A DNA stretch of 64,000 nt from Podocnemis expansa (lineage: Eukaryota; Chordata; Testudines; Podocnemididae): contig ML682088.1 in assembly GCA_007922195.1 (NCBI GenBank), positions 2,777,567 to 2,841,566 of the forward strand, in the 5' to 3' direction. The notes below the pieces were generated by a model. That model had not been told where the DNA came from. It searched no databases and was given only the letters and a program-made list of their open reading frames with translations. This document shows positions 10,648-23,505 of this stretch, piece after piece; within the stretch, counting starts at the first letter, position 1; the number at the start of each line of letters is the position of its first letter. The position numbers and the translations under genes are program-made.

Positions 10648-11225
10648 CTCACAAATATTGAATCCAGCCACTGACAGCGAGGTTCTGCTTACACTATATC
10701 TTCATGTGGGAACTTGAACCAAACTGAAACAAAGAACATACGTCTTATGAAAGAGCATGGGTCAATTATGTACCAAGGCAATCACAGTTCAACTATACTG
10801 CAATAAAAAAAAGTTGTCCATGTCATTTCAAAACTAAATGAGATGGTACAAAAGAGTCAAAATAATAAAGCAGAAAAGAAGCAGGTGAAACAAAACATGA
10901 CCCAAATGTCAATAAATATTTAACAGAAATCTGCAACATCATTTTTTGAGGGCAATCTGTTCTGTCAAAGAATATTCAATCAACTTTTATTGCAGGTGCT
11001 TGGGGTCTGAGAGATGGGCCGAAGGGGGCATTGAGACAGAGTTTGTGTGTCCAGTTCTTGGGGATTCTGTGTGAGGACTATAGCTGTACTAAAATTTAAT
11101 GGGTTTCTGGTAGTGTGTTCTCTCCTCACATCTTCTGATGCTACTGGCGTTCTTGTTTCTTTTTTTAATTTGACATGCTTCCTTTATTTTCCAGTATGAA
11201 AATAATAATAGTTAAAAATGTAAAC

Positions 11226-11434
11226 ACAACGAGAGTCCGTTGGCACCTTATAGACTAAAAGATTTCTTCAGGCATAAGCTTTTGTGGGCTCTGACCCCCT
11301 TGTCAGATGTAAGTGGGTTGGATCCCATGAAATCTTATGCCCAAAGAAATGTGTTAGTTTGTGAGATGCCACAGGACTCTTGTTGTTTTTGCTGTACACA
11401 GACTAACACGGCTACCCCTCTGGAATTTAAAAGT
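11226..11434. mobile_element. Head-to-head pair of Penelope-like 3' tails
   Basis: The first half (about 11226-11340) is the tail in antisense: GAGAGTCCGTTGGCACCTTA, then GGCATAAGCTTTTGTGGGCT. The second half is the same tail in sense: GAAATCTTATGCCC, then GCCACAGGACTCTTG and ACAGACTAACACGGCTACCC. Together they form a 209-bp imperfect palindrome. A similar two-sided arrangement occurs at 58633-58742. Confidence 0.65.
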
Positions 11435-13171
11435 GTAGTATTTTGTGCACGCATAACATCTGTCATCTAATGAGCTCAGTGTCCTTTTAAATCATTAAGG
11501 ACCACATCTGGATCCCCTTTACAAACATATAATAACATCTTGAATACACTACTAATAATTCCATTAATTCCAATGGAGCTATTTGTGGATTAAGAGCCTA
11601 CACACTGTGAGTCAAGGGATCAGATTCTGTCCTGAATTACTTAAGACTCTAACATATACAGGATGGTTGTTATTACTCACAGAGTGATCTCTCTAGCAAG
11701 GAATTATGCGTGTATATAGTTGATAGAAAGACAAACTATCTTCAGTTAAAAGGAGCATCACTTTAGAGACAATCCTTAGTCTCCTTTTAGCTTCCCACAA
11801 AACGATTTGCTTATTGAAAGCAGAGCATCAGAAAGAAGGGAAAGAGAAGGTCATTAGTCCTTTTACTTTATTTTTCATCAAACTTTAAATGCTTCCTCCT
11901 GTGCTGTCTCAGCGTATGTTTCCCCTAATCTTCTGTGATGCCGTAGTTTGATATGTTACTTATATTATTATTGTAAAACATGCTCAGGAAGCAAGCCAAG
12001 AGTTTTCTGAGATGTTAAAAATGCAGATTCTTTCTATATTATACAAGTTTAGGTTAAATGTTTTTATCTGGAAGGCACAGTTGTCTGCCTGTGCCTGAGG
12101 AAGGAAAAGAAATTGAACCTTTTTAAAAGAGTTTTTCAGACTTTTCATCTCTACCTGTGACATCTTTGCTTCATTCACTAGGATCAACTTATTTTCCATG
12201 ATGAAAGATGACACATTACCTAGCACTTGATCCATTCTTCAAAAGAAATTTATCTTCATCAGTTCAGTATTTATTTTTGTCTCTGAGGCAAAGTTGAATT
12301 TTCTTTAGGTACAGTATGTTATATAGATTAATATTCAAATATGAAGCAGTTCCCTATATAATAATCTTGCCATATAGCAAAAGAGCTAGATGGCCTTGGC
12401 CACAAAGAGCTTTCTTGTTGGTTCCCAAATACAGTATCAGAGCTAGAAGATTAAACATAAAGTGCTAGTGGTGAGGCTACCAATAGTGCTGATCTGATTA
12501 CATTGTATTATGACAGCTAATGCCATACTCCTTGTCCTGAGCAACGTGTTTCTCCTTTAACATGTTTGTTCTCATAACCATTCCCACTGAGGTAATCTTC
12601 TTGTTATCTGGCTTACCAGTCAGTTTCTCAGAGCCACAAGACATCCCTGGCTGTATCTGTCTAGATTATTTATACATTACTCATCACCATCTCTCTTAGT
12701 GATTTCCACAAAACAGTAAAGCTTTCTTCCAGTCCAGTTTAAAACTTGCTGCTGCTGCTTCCTTGTGTTATCCCTTCCTATGAGGTTCTCCTATGAAACC
12801 TCTCCCTCCAAAACGTTCTCTGCCACACACCTGTCTTCCTTTATGACATTTCATGACTTCTTAGGTTGGCTTCTCTGTCTTTTTCTTTTAATGTTCATCT
12901 GTTGGACTCTCTTACCCACTTAGCTGTTTGGGCTGTCCTTTACATGACGAAACGATGCGAGTCAAAACTCTTTCATTTTATTCATGGATGGATGTTACTT
13001 TAATTTGAGCATGTCTCTGATGTACACATTCCTTCTTGCTTATCCTACTAATGTATCTCACCGTTCACATTTCTGGGGCACAGACCATTTGCTTTTGTTC
13101 GTTCTTTGTTGACCACTGCTCAACGCCATACATTACAATTTCAAGCTTAAAGCTATTGCTTAGAAATTCAA
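11435..13171. other. No recognised feature
   Basis: AT-rich, unique-looking sequence. A short block near 11560 (CCATTAATTCCAATGGAGC) is reminiscent of a common amniote repeat, but it is too short to call. Confidence 0.5.
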
Positions 13172-13603
13172 GGCTATGTCTACACTGGCAAGTTAGCCTG
13201 GACTCAGGAGACTTAGTCTGGACTAACTTAGCCCATGGCCACACTAGGCTTTCCTTAGTTTGAAGTACAAAATTTCCTGGTTTGAACTAAGGAATGCCTA
13301 GTTTGAACTAATAAGTACCAGCACTTAGTCCAGACTTAAGTGCTTAGTTTGAACTTTAGTTAGAACTAGGTGTGACGTGAACTAATGCTTGGTTCAGATT
13401 TAAGAAATCCAAACTAAGCCAGTTAGTTTGAACTAACTGCATGTTCTAGTTTAACCTAAGCATTATTTTGAATTAGAACACACAGTTAGAACTTAGATGT
13501 GCAAAGTTAATTCGAACTACCCCAAGGTTAGTTTGAACTAAGCTCAAACTTCTTAGTTTGGACTAACAAATCCAAATTTCCTGTGGCTTATGTAGACATA
13601 GCC
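13172..13603 (+). mobile_element. TTAGTTTGAACTAA-type palindromic element
   Basis: The ends are GGCTATGTCTACACTGGC and TTATGTAGACATAGCC. The first arm is a stem of AGTTAGCCTGGACT and AGTCTGGACTAACT, followed by a secondary end-like block GGCCACACTAGGC near 13237. Words such as TAGTTTGAACTAA repeat throughout. The flanks CAA and AAA (13169-13171, 13604-13606) could be a 3-bp duplication with one change. No GC core and no coding capacity. Confidence 0.85.
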
Positions 13604-16600
13604 AAAAAGATATGTGTGTGTATGCACACATGTGAGAATGCTGACGTGCCTGAGGGGGTTATAGTGGGAAAGCTAAATCAATGAAATGGGGATTGCAGGT
13701 GATGTTGAATGAGATGATATTGATGGGCCTTCTCATTTCCTTTGACAGAGTTCTATAGACATGGTGCGGCAGCTGTGAAAATTCTATCTCGTATGGCCAC
13801 CTACAACTCTTTCTCTTCATTGACTACTTTATTCTTTCAGTCCAGTGAAGCTATTACTGAAGAAAAAGAAGTAATCTCTGTTCATTAGGGCTGGTGCCAT
13901 GCAAGCCTTTGAAAATCAGGACAGAGACCTTGAAGGAGACTCTGTGCTCAATGAGGATGTAGTAATGGAAGCAGAAAATTAATGTGTTCCTGATAGTCCA
14001 AGTTTCTAAGCAGGCAAGCTACTGCATTCAGGGTTAGCTGTAGCTTCCTGAAGGTATAAAGTGTCAGGACAGGGGACTTCACTCCTATATATGGCAATTG
14101 CAATAACTAAATCTGGAAGTTACAAATATGTGGGAACATGGGGCCAGATCAATTTCTGGTAGAAGATATAATCGTCTAGCCTGATACAGGTGGAAGTGAG
14201 AAGAATTTTTTGCCACCATGGCTTTGGGTGTCCAGTTGTGCAGAGTCTAAGACAATCTCAATATTATGGGATGATCTAATAGTGGGAGGTCAGAGGGTTT
14301 CTTTGGTGGGGATTTTAAAGGATGGAGTGAGTTTTCAGGCTTCAGATTCAGCAGGTCAGTGACTGATGTTCATTCTTCCTCCATAAGTCCTTCATCCAGG
14401 GACTGCTGTCAGCTGGGCATATGGAAAGCTAGGAGATGGTGCTGTTAATTTTTCTCACAAAGAAAATATAGCACTGATTGTCATCTCTATACTGCTGGTA
14501 CTTTAGCCTACATTGCCTCTCTAGCTTTACCAATGGTTTCATGGTCAAATCAGGATCTTCTTGCCTCAAACTAAACTTAGCAACGTCCTCCCAGATGCTT
14601 TAAGTATGAGATGGCTAATGCTGTCTCCGTCCATTTCCTTAGCAACCTTAAGTATAGTGAATGCTATGAGCTCACTTTAAAATAGATTTCCTTTTAACAC
14701 AGATCATTCATACAACTCAGTAATGTACCCATGACCCTTGTGGTCCCTTTTAACCCTTCTGTTCAATCACAGAATCATATGTCAGCTGATTCATGTTTAC
14801 TCGCCTCTTTTATACCCTTTCCCCAGCAGGGAGCAGCAGCTCCCTGGATATATTTTTTTTTGCATTCCTTTGTTACTTACAAAAGTAGTAAACCAACAGT
14901 TACATTTTCCTACTCTTACGTTTGTTAATTTACAACATTTACTAAAGGTTTGTGGGTCTTCTTACAAGTTAGTGTCTGGTACTTCTTAAAGGTAGCTTTT
15001 AAAGTCTCTAAGGAAAGGCAGTAATAGTTCAAAGAGTTCTAGCATTATATAATTCGCTGGATATCAGAAGCAACAGATAGGATACTTTATTCAATAGTTT
15101 TGTTTCTTTTCTATGACTAGAAATGGCCAAATATTGCAACAATGTAAACATTTATCAGACTAACACTAGGGGTTAGAGCCTCATCTAATCAAGTAATTTA
15201 AGCTATGATGATTTATATCTGTTTAGGATTTGAGCTTGTGAATTGATTTTGATGGTATTTATGCTCTTTTTAAAATTTATTTTTGAATTTCTCAGAACTG
15301 TAGCAGTATGTTTAGTTTTAAAAAATTGTCACACAAAGCAGACATCTCACAAATACAGGTGCAGACCTGTGTTTGTGCTGGAAGTGTCGTTATGATGACC
15401 ATTTTGATAACAATCTCTTTGATTTCCATCCTCTTTATAAAGGTCAGACTGAGAAGTAGAAACAACATCTTGTTACTGTAGCAGTCAGCCTGAGGCAGAC
15501 ACCGACTGTGTTCTACTGACGGTATAAAACATTTCCAACACCAACTTCTTTTAATTTTTGTTTTTGCAGATGACTTGCAAAGGACTTTTGGGAAAATCAG
15601 GCTTGTACCTTCTAATCCCGCCCCCCCGCCCCCTATTTTCTAAGGTATCAAGGAGGACTGCAAAGATTCTTTGGAATTATGTTGAAGTGGAGCTGTTTGT
15701 TTAAAATTTACCTTCCTGCTTATTTCTTAGCATTAAATATCAGAAATGCTACATCAGGGCCACTTTGTTTTTCTTTCTGGAGGACTTTCTGATCATCTCT
15801 GCAATATGAAGTGTGTGGATCTCATGCCTTGATTTAAGGGATGATGGATTCAGAATCTTTACCGAAGAGTTTCTTTCTCCAAAATGTGAATTAGCCATGG
15901 AAGTAAAACAATAACAAAAAATTTATACAGGAAAACTTAAAATCTTCTTAGTCAGTTGCTCACTTTTCATGGTTTCTTATGCTTGTGATGTCATAATTTC
16001 CTTTGTTCTCCATTTAACACAGAATCTTTCAGGGCAGACAATACAATTCTTTGTCTGGGCTACACATGTCACTGAATCCTATGAGGGTTCAGGGAAGAGA
16101 ACTCCCATCAGGCTGCTACTCTGATTCCTCTTAAGGTTCGTAGGAAGGCAGCAGGCATGGTGGAGATGGGGGAGGCAATGTCCACACACACCACACAGCA
16201 CATCAACCCTGGTCTAAAGGAGGAAGTAAATCTGTGTCGGCAAACAGTTGGGAGTAGTATGGTTAGTTAATATCTCCTTCAAGCAAAGCAGAGAGTAGTG
16301 ACTCACTCAGGTCCTGCCCTGCTGTGGCAGCCACACTGTTCTACTCTAGCCCTTATTGAGCTTTGATGGTAGAGATAAAGTTCATTCCAGAGTTTGCATA
16401 GTTGCTATGGTAGGGGCTCGGGAAGCAACATAACGACATTATGTTGAGATGCTAACCTAAGAGGACAGACATTGTGGAGAAGGGGAGGTGTCCAGGGCTC
16501 CAGTGTGAAGCACTATTTTCAGTTATTACATTTAGCTGCTACCACATGGAGATGGAGAGCAGAAGTACCACACTCTGTTTCCATAGCGGGGTGTGCTCAC

Positions 16601-18431
16601 TGTCATGTGTTCCTCTCTGTAGTGAGACTGGGCTGGTGCACTGAGTTGCCAGTTGGGATGAACAGCTGCAATGTGTTACATTTGTGTGTTGGAGGTGTAG
16701 CAGTGGCAAAGAAAGCTGAGTGAGGAGATAATGAGTGAAGGAGATGCTGAGCTGACATGGTGAGGAGCAAACGGAGCTGCCCCACATGCATGTTGAACCA
16801 GAGAAGGCAGCTCTGTTGCAGTGAGATATCAGAGCCTATGGTGAAGGTATGTTGACATAGCACCGATGAGCTGAATGGGGCGGCCATGGTTAGTTACTGC
16901 ATGTTGGGCATGGCAGGGTTATGTTAAACTGCCATGCGGAGGCGTGCAGCAATGACACACCAAGCAACCAGGCTAAGCAATGTGAAGACCCACTAAAATG
17001 TAAACCTTGCACTGGATAATTTTTTGCCACCTGTTTTTGCAAATGTGCTTGTCGTGGGTTGGGGTATGAGGTGAGCTTTCTGCATAGCCTGAATTCTAAA
17101 TGTTTTCCATATTTAACTCAGAGTCTCTTAGACTTTCTGCTCCCCCAGACCACTGTCATCATTTTTATAGCATTAAAGCCTCAAAATCTTCTACATGCTG
17201 GAACAGTTCCCTGTAATCTGTGTCTCTTGCAAAGTGCTGTCATTGCAGATGTCTCAGAAAACATCTCTTGCCCCAGGATACTGAGTGTTTTTGATGAAGT
17301 AGCTTCCTAATACCATTCCAGAGAAACATGGGAGTCTCCTTTTCCACTTCTTTCACAATGAATCCTTTTTCATATTCCTTAAACATAGGGAAACTATCCC
17401 TGTTACTTTGATCTCTGTCTGTTTTTAAAAGCTCTTACTTTTTTTTCATACTTCTGAAAGACTATTATTTCACTCAAATAAGGAAATAACCTATTATTTA
17501 ACCAGAGTGGGCCTCAACCAAAATCCTGATACTGAACATTCATGAGGTGTTCACAATCCTGACCTCTTTCTCAGTTTTGCAATTTGGCCCCATCTGTGAT
17601 TCATGGTAATGTAGTCTGTTGTTTTTCTGTCATGATAAGGAAACTGGGCATGCATCCCAGTCAAATAACTGAATATCTGTCAGAGCTTTTATTGGACATC
17701 TCCGCTTCATAAATAACCTGTAACCAAGTAATGCCAGTAAACAGTTATTGGACTCTGTGTCTACACTGAGAAATCAATACATCTGCTCCCTGTAGGTATT
17801 CAGAGTCAGATCTGCTTCCTTTTGGTGACAAAAATAGCTTTGGGTTGACTTGGAACTACAAAGCCACAACGGCAATGGGAAAGTGAGCAGTAGTCTTCTT
17901 CTCAAGCACCATCAGCCACAAGCTTTACCCAATTCCATTCATTCATCCCTCTTTGGAGGTGGTAAAGCTGCATAGTTGTCAGTGAGTTTAGGATCTGAGA
18001 CAATGGATTGTGTATTCTAGTTTGCCCTTCAGAAAACTTATTGATACTTTATGAGGAATAAATCTCAGTCTACCAAGCTTTCATAATTCAGGGTAAGTTC
18101 GCAGGGCTGGAATTCATTTCAGCTGGGTTCAGACTCATGCAGGATTCATTTTCCTCCAAAATTCTGGCCTACATTTTAAATGGAAGAAATATTTGTGAAA
18201 ACAGCATCTAGTAGAGATAATTTGTGGATTTTGAAATAAAGTATTCACATTAGAATAACAATTCTAATGTTTATATTCATCCAACCAGGAAACAAAACTA
18301 TTCCAGGTGACCATTGTGCCTATTCCAAATTAGCCTATAAATCTTGGATTTGGGACACTGAATACTCTCAGTGAACTCTTCATGATGATCATCTAAAGAC
18401 CAAAAATTAGTTGTATAGAGTTATTAAGTAG
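13604..18431. other. Long stretch without recognised features
   Basis: Nearly 5 kb with no palindromic, CR1, Penelope or hAT copy that I can identify, and no frame with protein character. It could contain unique or regulatory sequence, but nothing in the bases alone identifies an exon or promoter. Confidence 0.5.
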
Positions 18432-18785
18432 AGTTGGTTGGGACTTTCCTGATGGCAAATTTCCTTTTGGTAAAACTGAGATTTTCTACAGGAAAATCTC
18501 AATTTTGCTGAAAATTTTTCAAGTTTCATTAGGAAAAAGCAAAATGACACCTCTGACCACCTTGAACGGCTCTTCTCAATTTCACTTTCTGCCTGAGGAG
18601 AGACAGTGAATTCAACAAAGGCTTTCCAGGAGGGTAACTGGTGAGCCAAAAAATTCTGATTTGATTCTCCTGAGGTTTTCACTTTTTGTCCCAGACTGGA
18701 ACAGATTTATTTTTTTCTGAGACTTCAAAATTTTTCACAGGATAGAAATTCTGTTTTCTAAACAGTTTAAGTAGTTGGTTCATCC
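18432..18785. repeat. Probable copy of the TTTCAAAATT-rich repeat
   Basis: It starts with AGAGTTGGTTGGGACTTTCC, carries facing GAGATTTTCTACAGG and AAAATCTCAATTTTG blocks, and has TTCAAAATTTTTCAC near its end. Texture is shared with 2443-2722 and 49480-49705. Assigned by similarity of short motifs only. Confidence 0.4.
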
Positions 18786-21700
18786 ATGTTTCACAGAACA
18801 AAGACATGTAAAAAATGGCAAGCTTGCCATAGACCATGCATGATCAGAAAAATGTTCAATTCATTGAATTAACTCAGTTTGATTTATTCATTCAGCTGTA
18901 GTTTGGAATGACCTTTCTAAGAAGCGTATGATGTGTTAAAGAATTTCTTTACTTCCCCCATGTTAGGAAAGGAGCTTAAATTTCATGTGCCCACTCAGAA
19001 TTTTTCAAAGAGCATATCATAGGCACTACATATCCATGTACTGGGTGCAGGATGAAGCCTGATACCTATAGATTTCACCTTCCAGATGTAAGCAGGGTCT
19101 TAATGGACTCTCCTTTGCTGAGCTGGTTGGGGGAAAGGGAACAGAAGCCTAGCTCTCACCCAAGTACATAAGCAGAGAGGTCCCGAGATGCCCAACATGA
19201 TGAGATTGCTCTACTTAAATGATCCCTTTGGCTGGGGTTGAGTTCAACTCACTGTTGTGTTAAATGCAGGGGTAATGAAATGTTGTTCTCTTATTGTTCA
19301 AGCAAAGGGCAGCTGAACTGTGCTTCACCTGTTCTGGTGCAAGGGTCACTCTCATCTAACTAGAACTGGTTAAGCAAGGGGCACAGATGGCAGAGGCCTT
19401 GGAAGGGGGATGGTAGGCATTCTTGCCTGGAAGTGTGGGTGCTGTTAAGAGCACTAGGCATGGTTGAACCTTCCCTCCTCCCACTGCTCAAAGAAAAAGC
19501 TGATTAAGCTTCCATTGGGAGCCTTTTGTTTTATCAAGTGCTTGTGAGAGCTGAAATCATCTACCGTGGGACAGCATTCCTGCCCAGCTTCAGCACCGAG
19601 GTTCCTCCCCTGAAAGCTGGCGATCACTAAAAACTGAGGATCAAATAGCTGGGTGGAAGCGACCTGTCCAAAGTCACGGAGTAGCAGAATGTGAGAGAGC
19701 AGCTAGCAGGCGGCCCCTGGAGCCAGGAATGGCTGGCGAGTTGGTAAGTGGTGCGGTGGTGGCAGCTAGTGGGGCAAGAAAGATGCCTTCTTCCCCCACA
19801 GCCATGGTGGGAGGTGAGTTTAATTAGTGCACCCCTGAGCTCTCAGGCATTACTGACCAATGGCAACTCCTGTGAATGGGATGTGGGGGAGAAAGAAAGG
19901 GTACGTGCTCTGGGGAAGGAGGGGTTGCTCTTTTATGTTCATGAATTCAGCTTGTGCTGCTTTCCCAAATTAACGCTAAGGTATGTCTCTGCTTTCATTA
20001 AATGGTCCTCTTTCTACATGCAGACTCTGTGCTTGCAAGAAGGGATATATCACCTTTTGGCAGTGTCCAGAGGGATGATGTGTAATTTCCCTGTGTCTGG
20101 ATGGGGACTCAAGCCATTGTGTTGTATTGTTGAAAGGAACCCCTAAATGTTGAACCCGGCCCTTGTTGCTGCCAATTTCAAATGGCAGAAGGGTTATACA
20201 AAGGTTACCAGTATGTGGGAAGATCCTTTACCCTGCTCTGCATCTCTTACTCTGGGGAAGAGGACTGGAGTGACACAAATAGACTCTCAAAGCCACAAAT
20301 CCAACTAGAGGATGATTTCACTTGTATTGTCACTGCTGACAGTGGGCACTCCAAGGACCCCGGGGGAAGAGCAATATAGAGCACTGAAGACATTCTGGGC
20401 AGCACCGTGGCCCATCGTACTGCCCCTGGTGGCTCAGATATACCCACTGGGGTGTTTAGGTTACGTTGGGGGCTCGCCAGCCCTGAGAGGGGCCAAGGGT
20501 CAGGAAGATGGAAGATGGCTTAAAGACACCTTAGCTGGCCCCTGCCCTTAGCATTCAGAGCCCTCTAAATTTAAAGCCTCAAAGACAGCAGACATGAATC
20601 TGTGCCAGTGTGAGTGATGCAGCTGTACTGAAATTAATGGAATCACACCAAATTATATCTGCTGAGCTTCAAGCCAAATAAGTTTAGATCTCTCCTCTAT
20701 GCATTTCACGGTCTCTTTTAGCAAATCTAGGCATGTCTATTGTGTAACCAGTCTGGAAACATTAATCAAAATCCACAGCCAATGGCCAGCTAAAGCATAC
20801 CTTCATTGCAGAGTTGTGTTTCACTGAGATGAACCATGTGTGTGTTGCGCTGGTCATTTGTTGACAAATCTGTGATGTTCTTGGTGCCTCTTGTAAGATG
20901 CTAGGCATCCTTTACTCCTGTTTACTTCACTGGGACTAAGCATTCAGCATCATGTAGGATTGGATTCTTGCATCCTTGTGTTTTATAATGATGAGTTATT
21001 TGCAACAAACATACTCTTGCACACTGAGCTGACACGTTGGGCAAGAACCGTGGTAGTAACCTTTTTTTCTGCCATTTACTGTAACCATTTTGGATATTAG
21101 CCAGTACCTCTAAGACTGCATCTATACCTTTATAATTCTGAGATGTCATTTTAGCATGCTGGATATTATCCAGTGGTTATGAAATGCATAGCATTAAATT
21201 AATTTCAGATTCTTTGTTAGACATTTATTTTTGATAAATGGGTCCATGATGGAGATCGCCACATAAAATGTGAATTTAATTCAGTATTGAAAAGAGAACT
21301 GTATTTGGCCAATTTCCGTTGGCTTGATGATCATCAACGTCACTTTTAATTCCAGTGATGCCAGATGCAAAATACCTGTGACAATTGGACGGCAATCAGT
21401 AAAAAAAGAAAAAAAAATTATAGCAGGGCTATAACCTTGAGGTTTTATGCTCATACATATGTCTAGGCTGTGATCAAAACAAGTCACTGTGATTTACCTC
21501 TTCCCTATAATGGACTTTCACATTACAGTATTAGGCTCACATCTTTTGGATAGAGCCAAAAGAGCTCTTTTCAGAGTTCAAGCCACCATTAGTCAAAGTG
21601 GAAAAGCAGAAACATCCACTGAGACATCCCAGAGGAAGCAGCTGAGTAGTGTTGTGAATCTATCTATGATAACCTTTATCTCTCCTGGACATTTTTGAAG

Positions 21701-22584
21701 GCATAAATGAGGAACTGCTTCACCAACTTTACAACTTAGACCTTTCCCTGGCACCAGTGGGCAACAGTGAGAGGGTTTAAGGCACATCATTTCTTTGTGC
21801 ACCTGGGGAAGGACTAACCGCCAGCACCAGCTTTATGCTCACTTGAGCACAAGGTCTGCAGCAGGCTAATACAGGTATGGATGGTAGAAGCTCAGGAGGA
21901 GCAGAGCCATGTTGCTGCTTTCTCTGCAGTCATCTGCAGAGGGGGCTTTCACTTGGTACCTTTTAAAAATATAGTGCTAAAACCACATTCCAGGGAGATA
22001 TTATGCCTCCTGCAGCTCCCGCTGAAATGTTCTGTCTCATGAATCACTGCCAGCCATAGCCATTGCCTTACAAATTAGTCCTTAATTAGTAGCCAGAGTG
22101 TGCCACAGTGATTGACGTAGATACACATGGGATTCTGTAAGAAGTGTATGTTCCCTTCTGAAACTTTAAAAATCAAATGGAATGACGCCAGGTAAGTTCC
22201 CCTTAAAGTGCTGAAGTTTTTAAGCAATAGAATTTCCCATATGAACTCATTGCAGGATTTAAAACCAGACTTGAGGCATAAAATGCAAAATTCAGATCCC
22301 AGGCTGGATTTTGAATATTCCGAAATTCACAGGTATTTACATCTAGGGTTTCACTTCACCTCCATATGGAGTCAGGAGCAGCCAATGAATTTGGATCTGT
22401 CTGTATGTTTTGCTTCCAAACCCGCTCCCCTCAAAATCTTTGAGGATGTTCACATCTGGGATTTTGGTTCCTGCTCATTTCTAGTTACACTACTATCAAG
22501 GATATGTAAACATATGGATTGCTGAGTTCGTGAACTTTTATTGTCACAGCTTTAACACACTGTGGTATAATGCTCTAAAACTGT
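18786..22584. other. No firmly recognised feature
   Basis: Mostly unique-looking. A degenerate block at about 20600-20680, with GTACTGAAATTAATGGAATC between weakly inverted flanks, may be an old short DNA element. The 132-codon frame at 19748-20146 has no conserved motif and is not called. Confidence 0.45.
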
Positions 22585-23505
22585 ACAACAAACAAGAAGT
22601 CCTGTGGCACTTAAAAACTTTATTGCATGAGCTTTCGTGGGAGAAAATCCCACTTTGTCAGCTGCTTTGAAGATGAGGGAATTTACAGAGCTAGAGGAAA
22701 TAAATGCAGGGGAGTTTAAGTCATGGGAACAGGTCACACTGTAACAGCAAATCAAAACCCGTTAAGATTCAAACCTGAGGAACAGCATACAGAGGAAGAT
22801 GAGGTCAAATTACCTGTTGCAATGAGAGAAAAATTGAATGTCTGTTAAGTCCTGATGCAATGCAACTGAATTTGCAAATAAATTCAATCTCAGCAACTTC
22901 TCATTGAAGCCTTGATCTACTATTCATCTGTGTGAGCACAGCAATTAGCAAATCATTAATGGAGTGATCACGAAGATTAAAAAATGCTGACCCACTGGTT
23001 CTAAAATGTTATGATCGCTGATGTCACATTTGTGCCTATTTATTCTTTTGTACAGAGACTATCCTTTTTGTCTAATACAGAAGGCAGAGCAGCATGTCTT
23101 GCACATGATGGCATAAATCACAATGGTGGATGAGCAGGTGAATGGGCCTTTGATGGAGTAGCTGGTTTTATTAGGTCCTGTCATATTGTCTTTTGTACAG
23201 ATATGTGGCCATGGTTTGTTGCAGGGATATGTGCTTGCTTTAATGGCTCTGTTGTTAGGTCTATAGTTTCTGGTATGTATCTGCTAACGGTTGGGTGCTG
23301 TCTGTAAGCAAGGAAAGGTCTGTCTCCTAAAGCTTGAGAGAGTGAGGGATCATCTTGGAGAATAGGCTGTAGATGCCTGAGGATGTGCGGTAGACTTCTG
23401 ACTTGGTAGTTGTAGGTAATGACTAGAGGCATTCTGTTTTTTCTTTCTTAGGCTTCTGTAGTAGTTGACTTTGAGATACCAGATCTATAGGAAGCGTCTA
23501 TATCA
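22585..23505 (-). mobile_element. Penelope-like retroelement, 3' portion
   Basis: Read on the minus strand, the segment at about 23435-23240 encodes a degenerate end of the reverse-transcriptase region (MPLVITYNYQ, then ILQDDPSLSQALGDRPFLAY). Downstream, at about 23155-23080, it encodes VIYAIMC followed after about ten residues by CIR where a Tyr-Ile-Gly would be expected, a relic of a GIY-YIG endonuclease. The remainder, down to the tail CCACAGGACTTCTTGTTTG near 22590, is 3' sequence full of stops. The join shows that the tail fragments scattered in this window probably derive from this element type. Inactive. Confidence 0.75.

Noticed and set aside
19748..20146. 132-codon frame as a possible exon
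   Set aside because: No recognisable motif, no clear splice context and an unremarkable length for this base composition.
22208..22525. 105-codon frame as a possible exon
   Set aside because: No recognisable domain; the text resembles worn repeat sequence.
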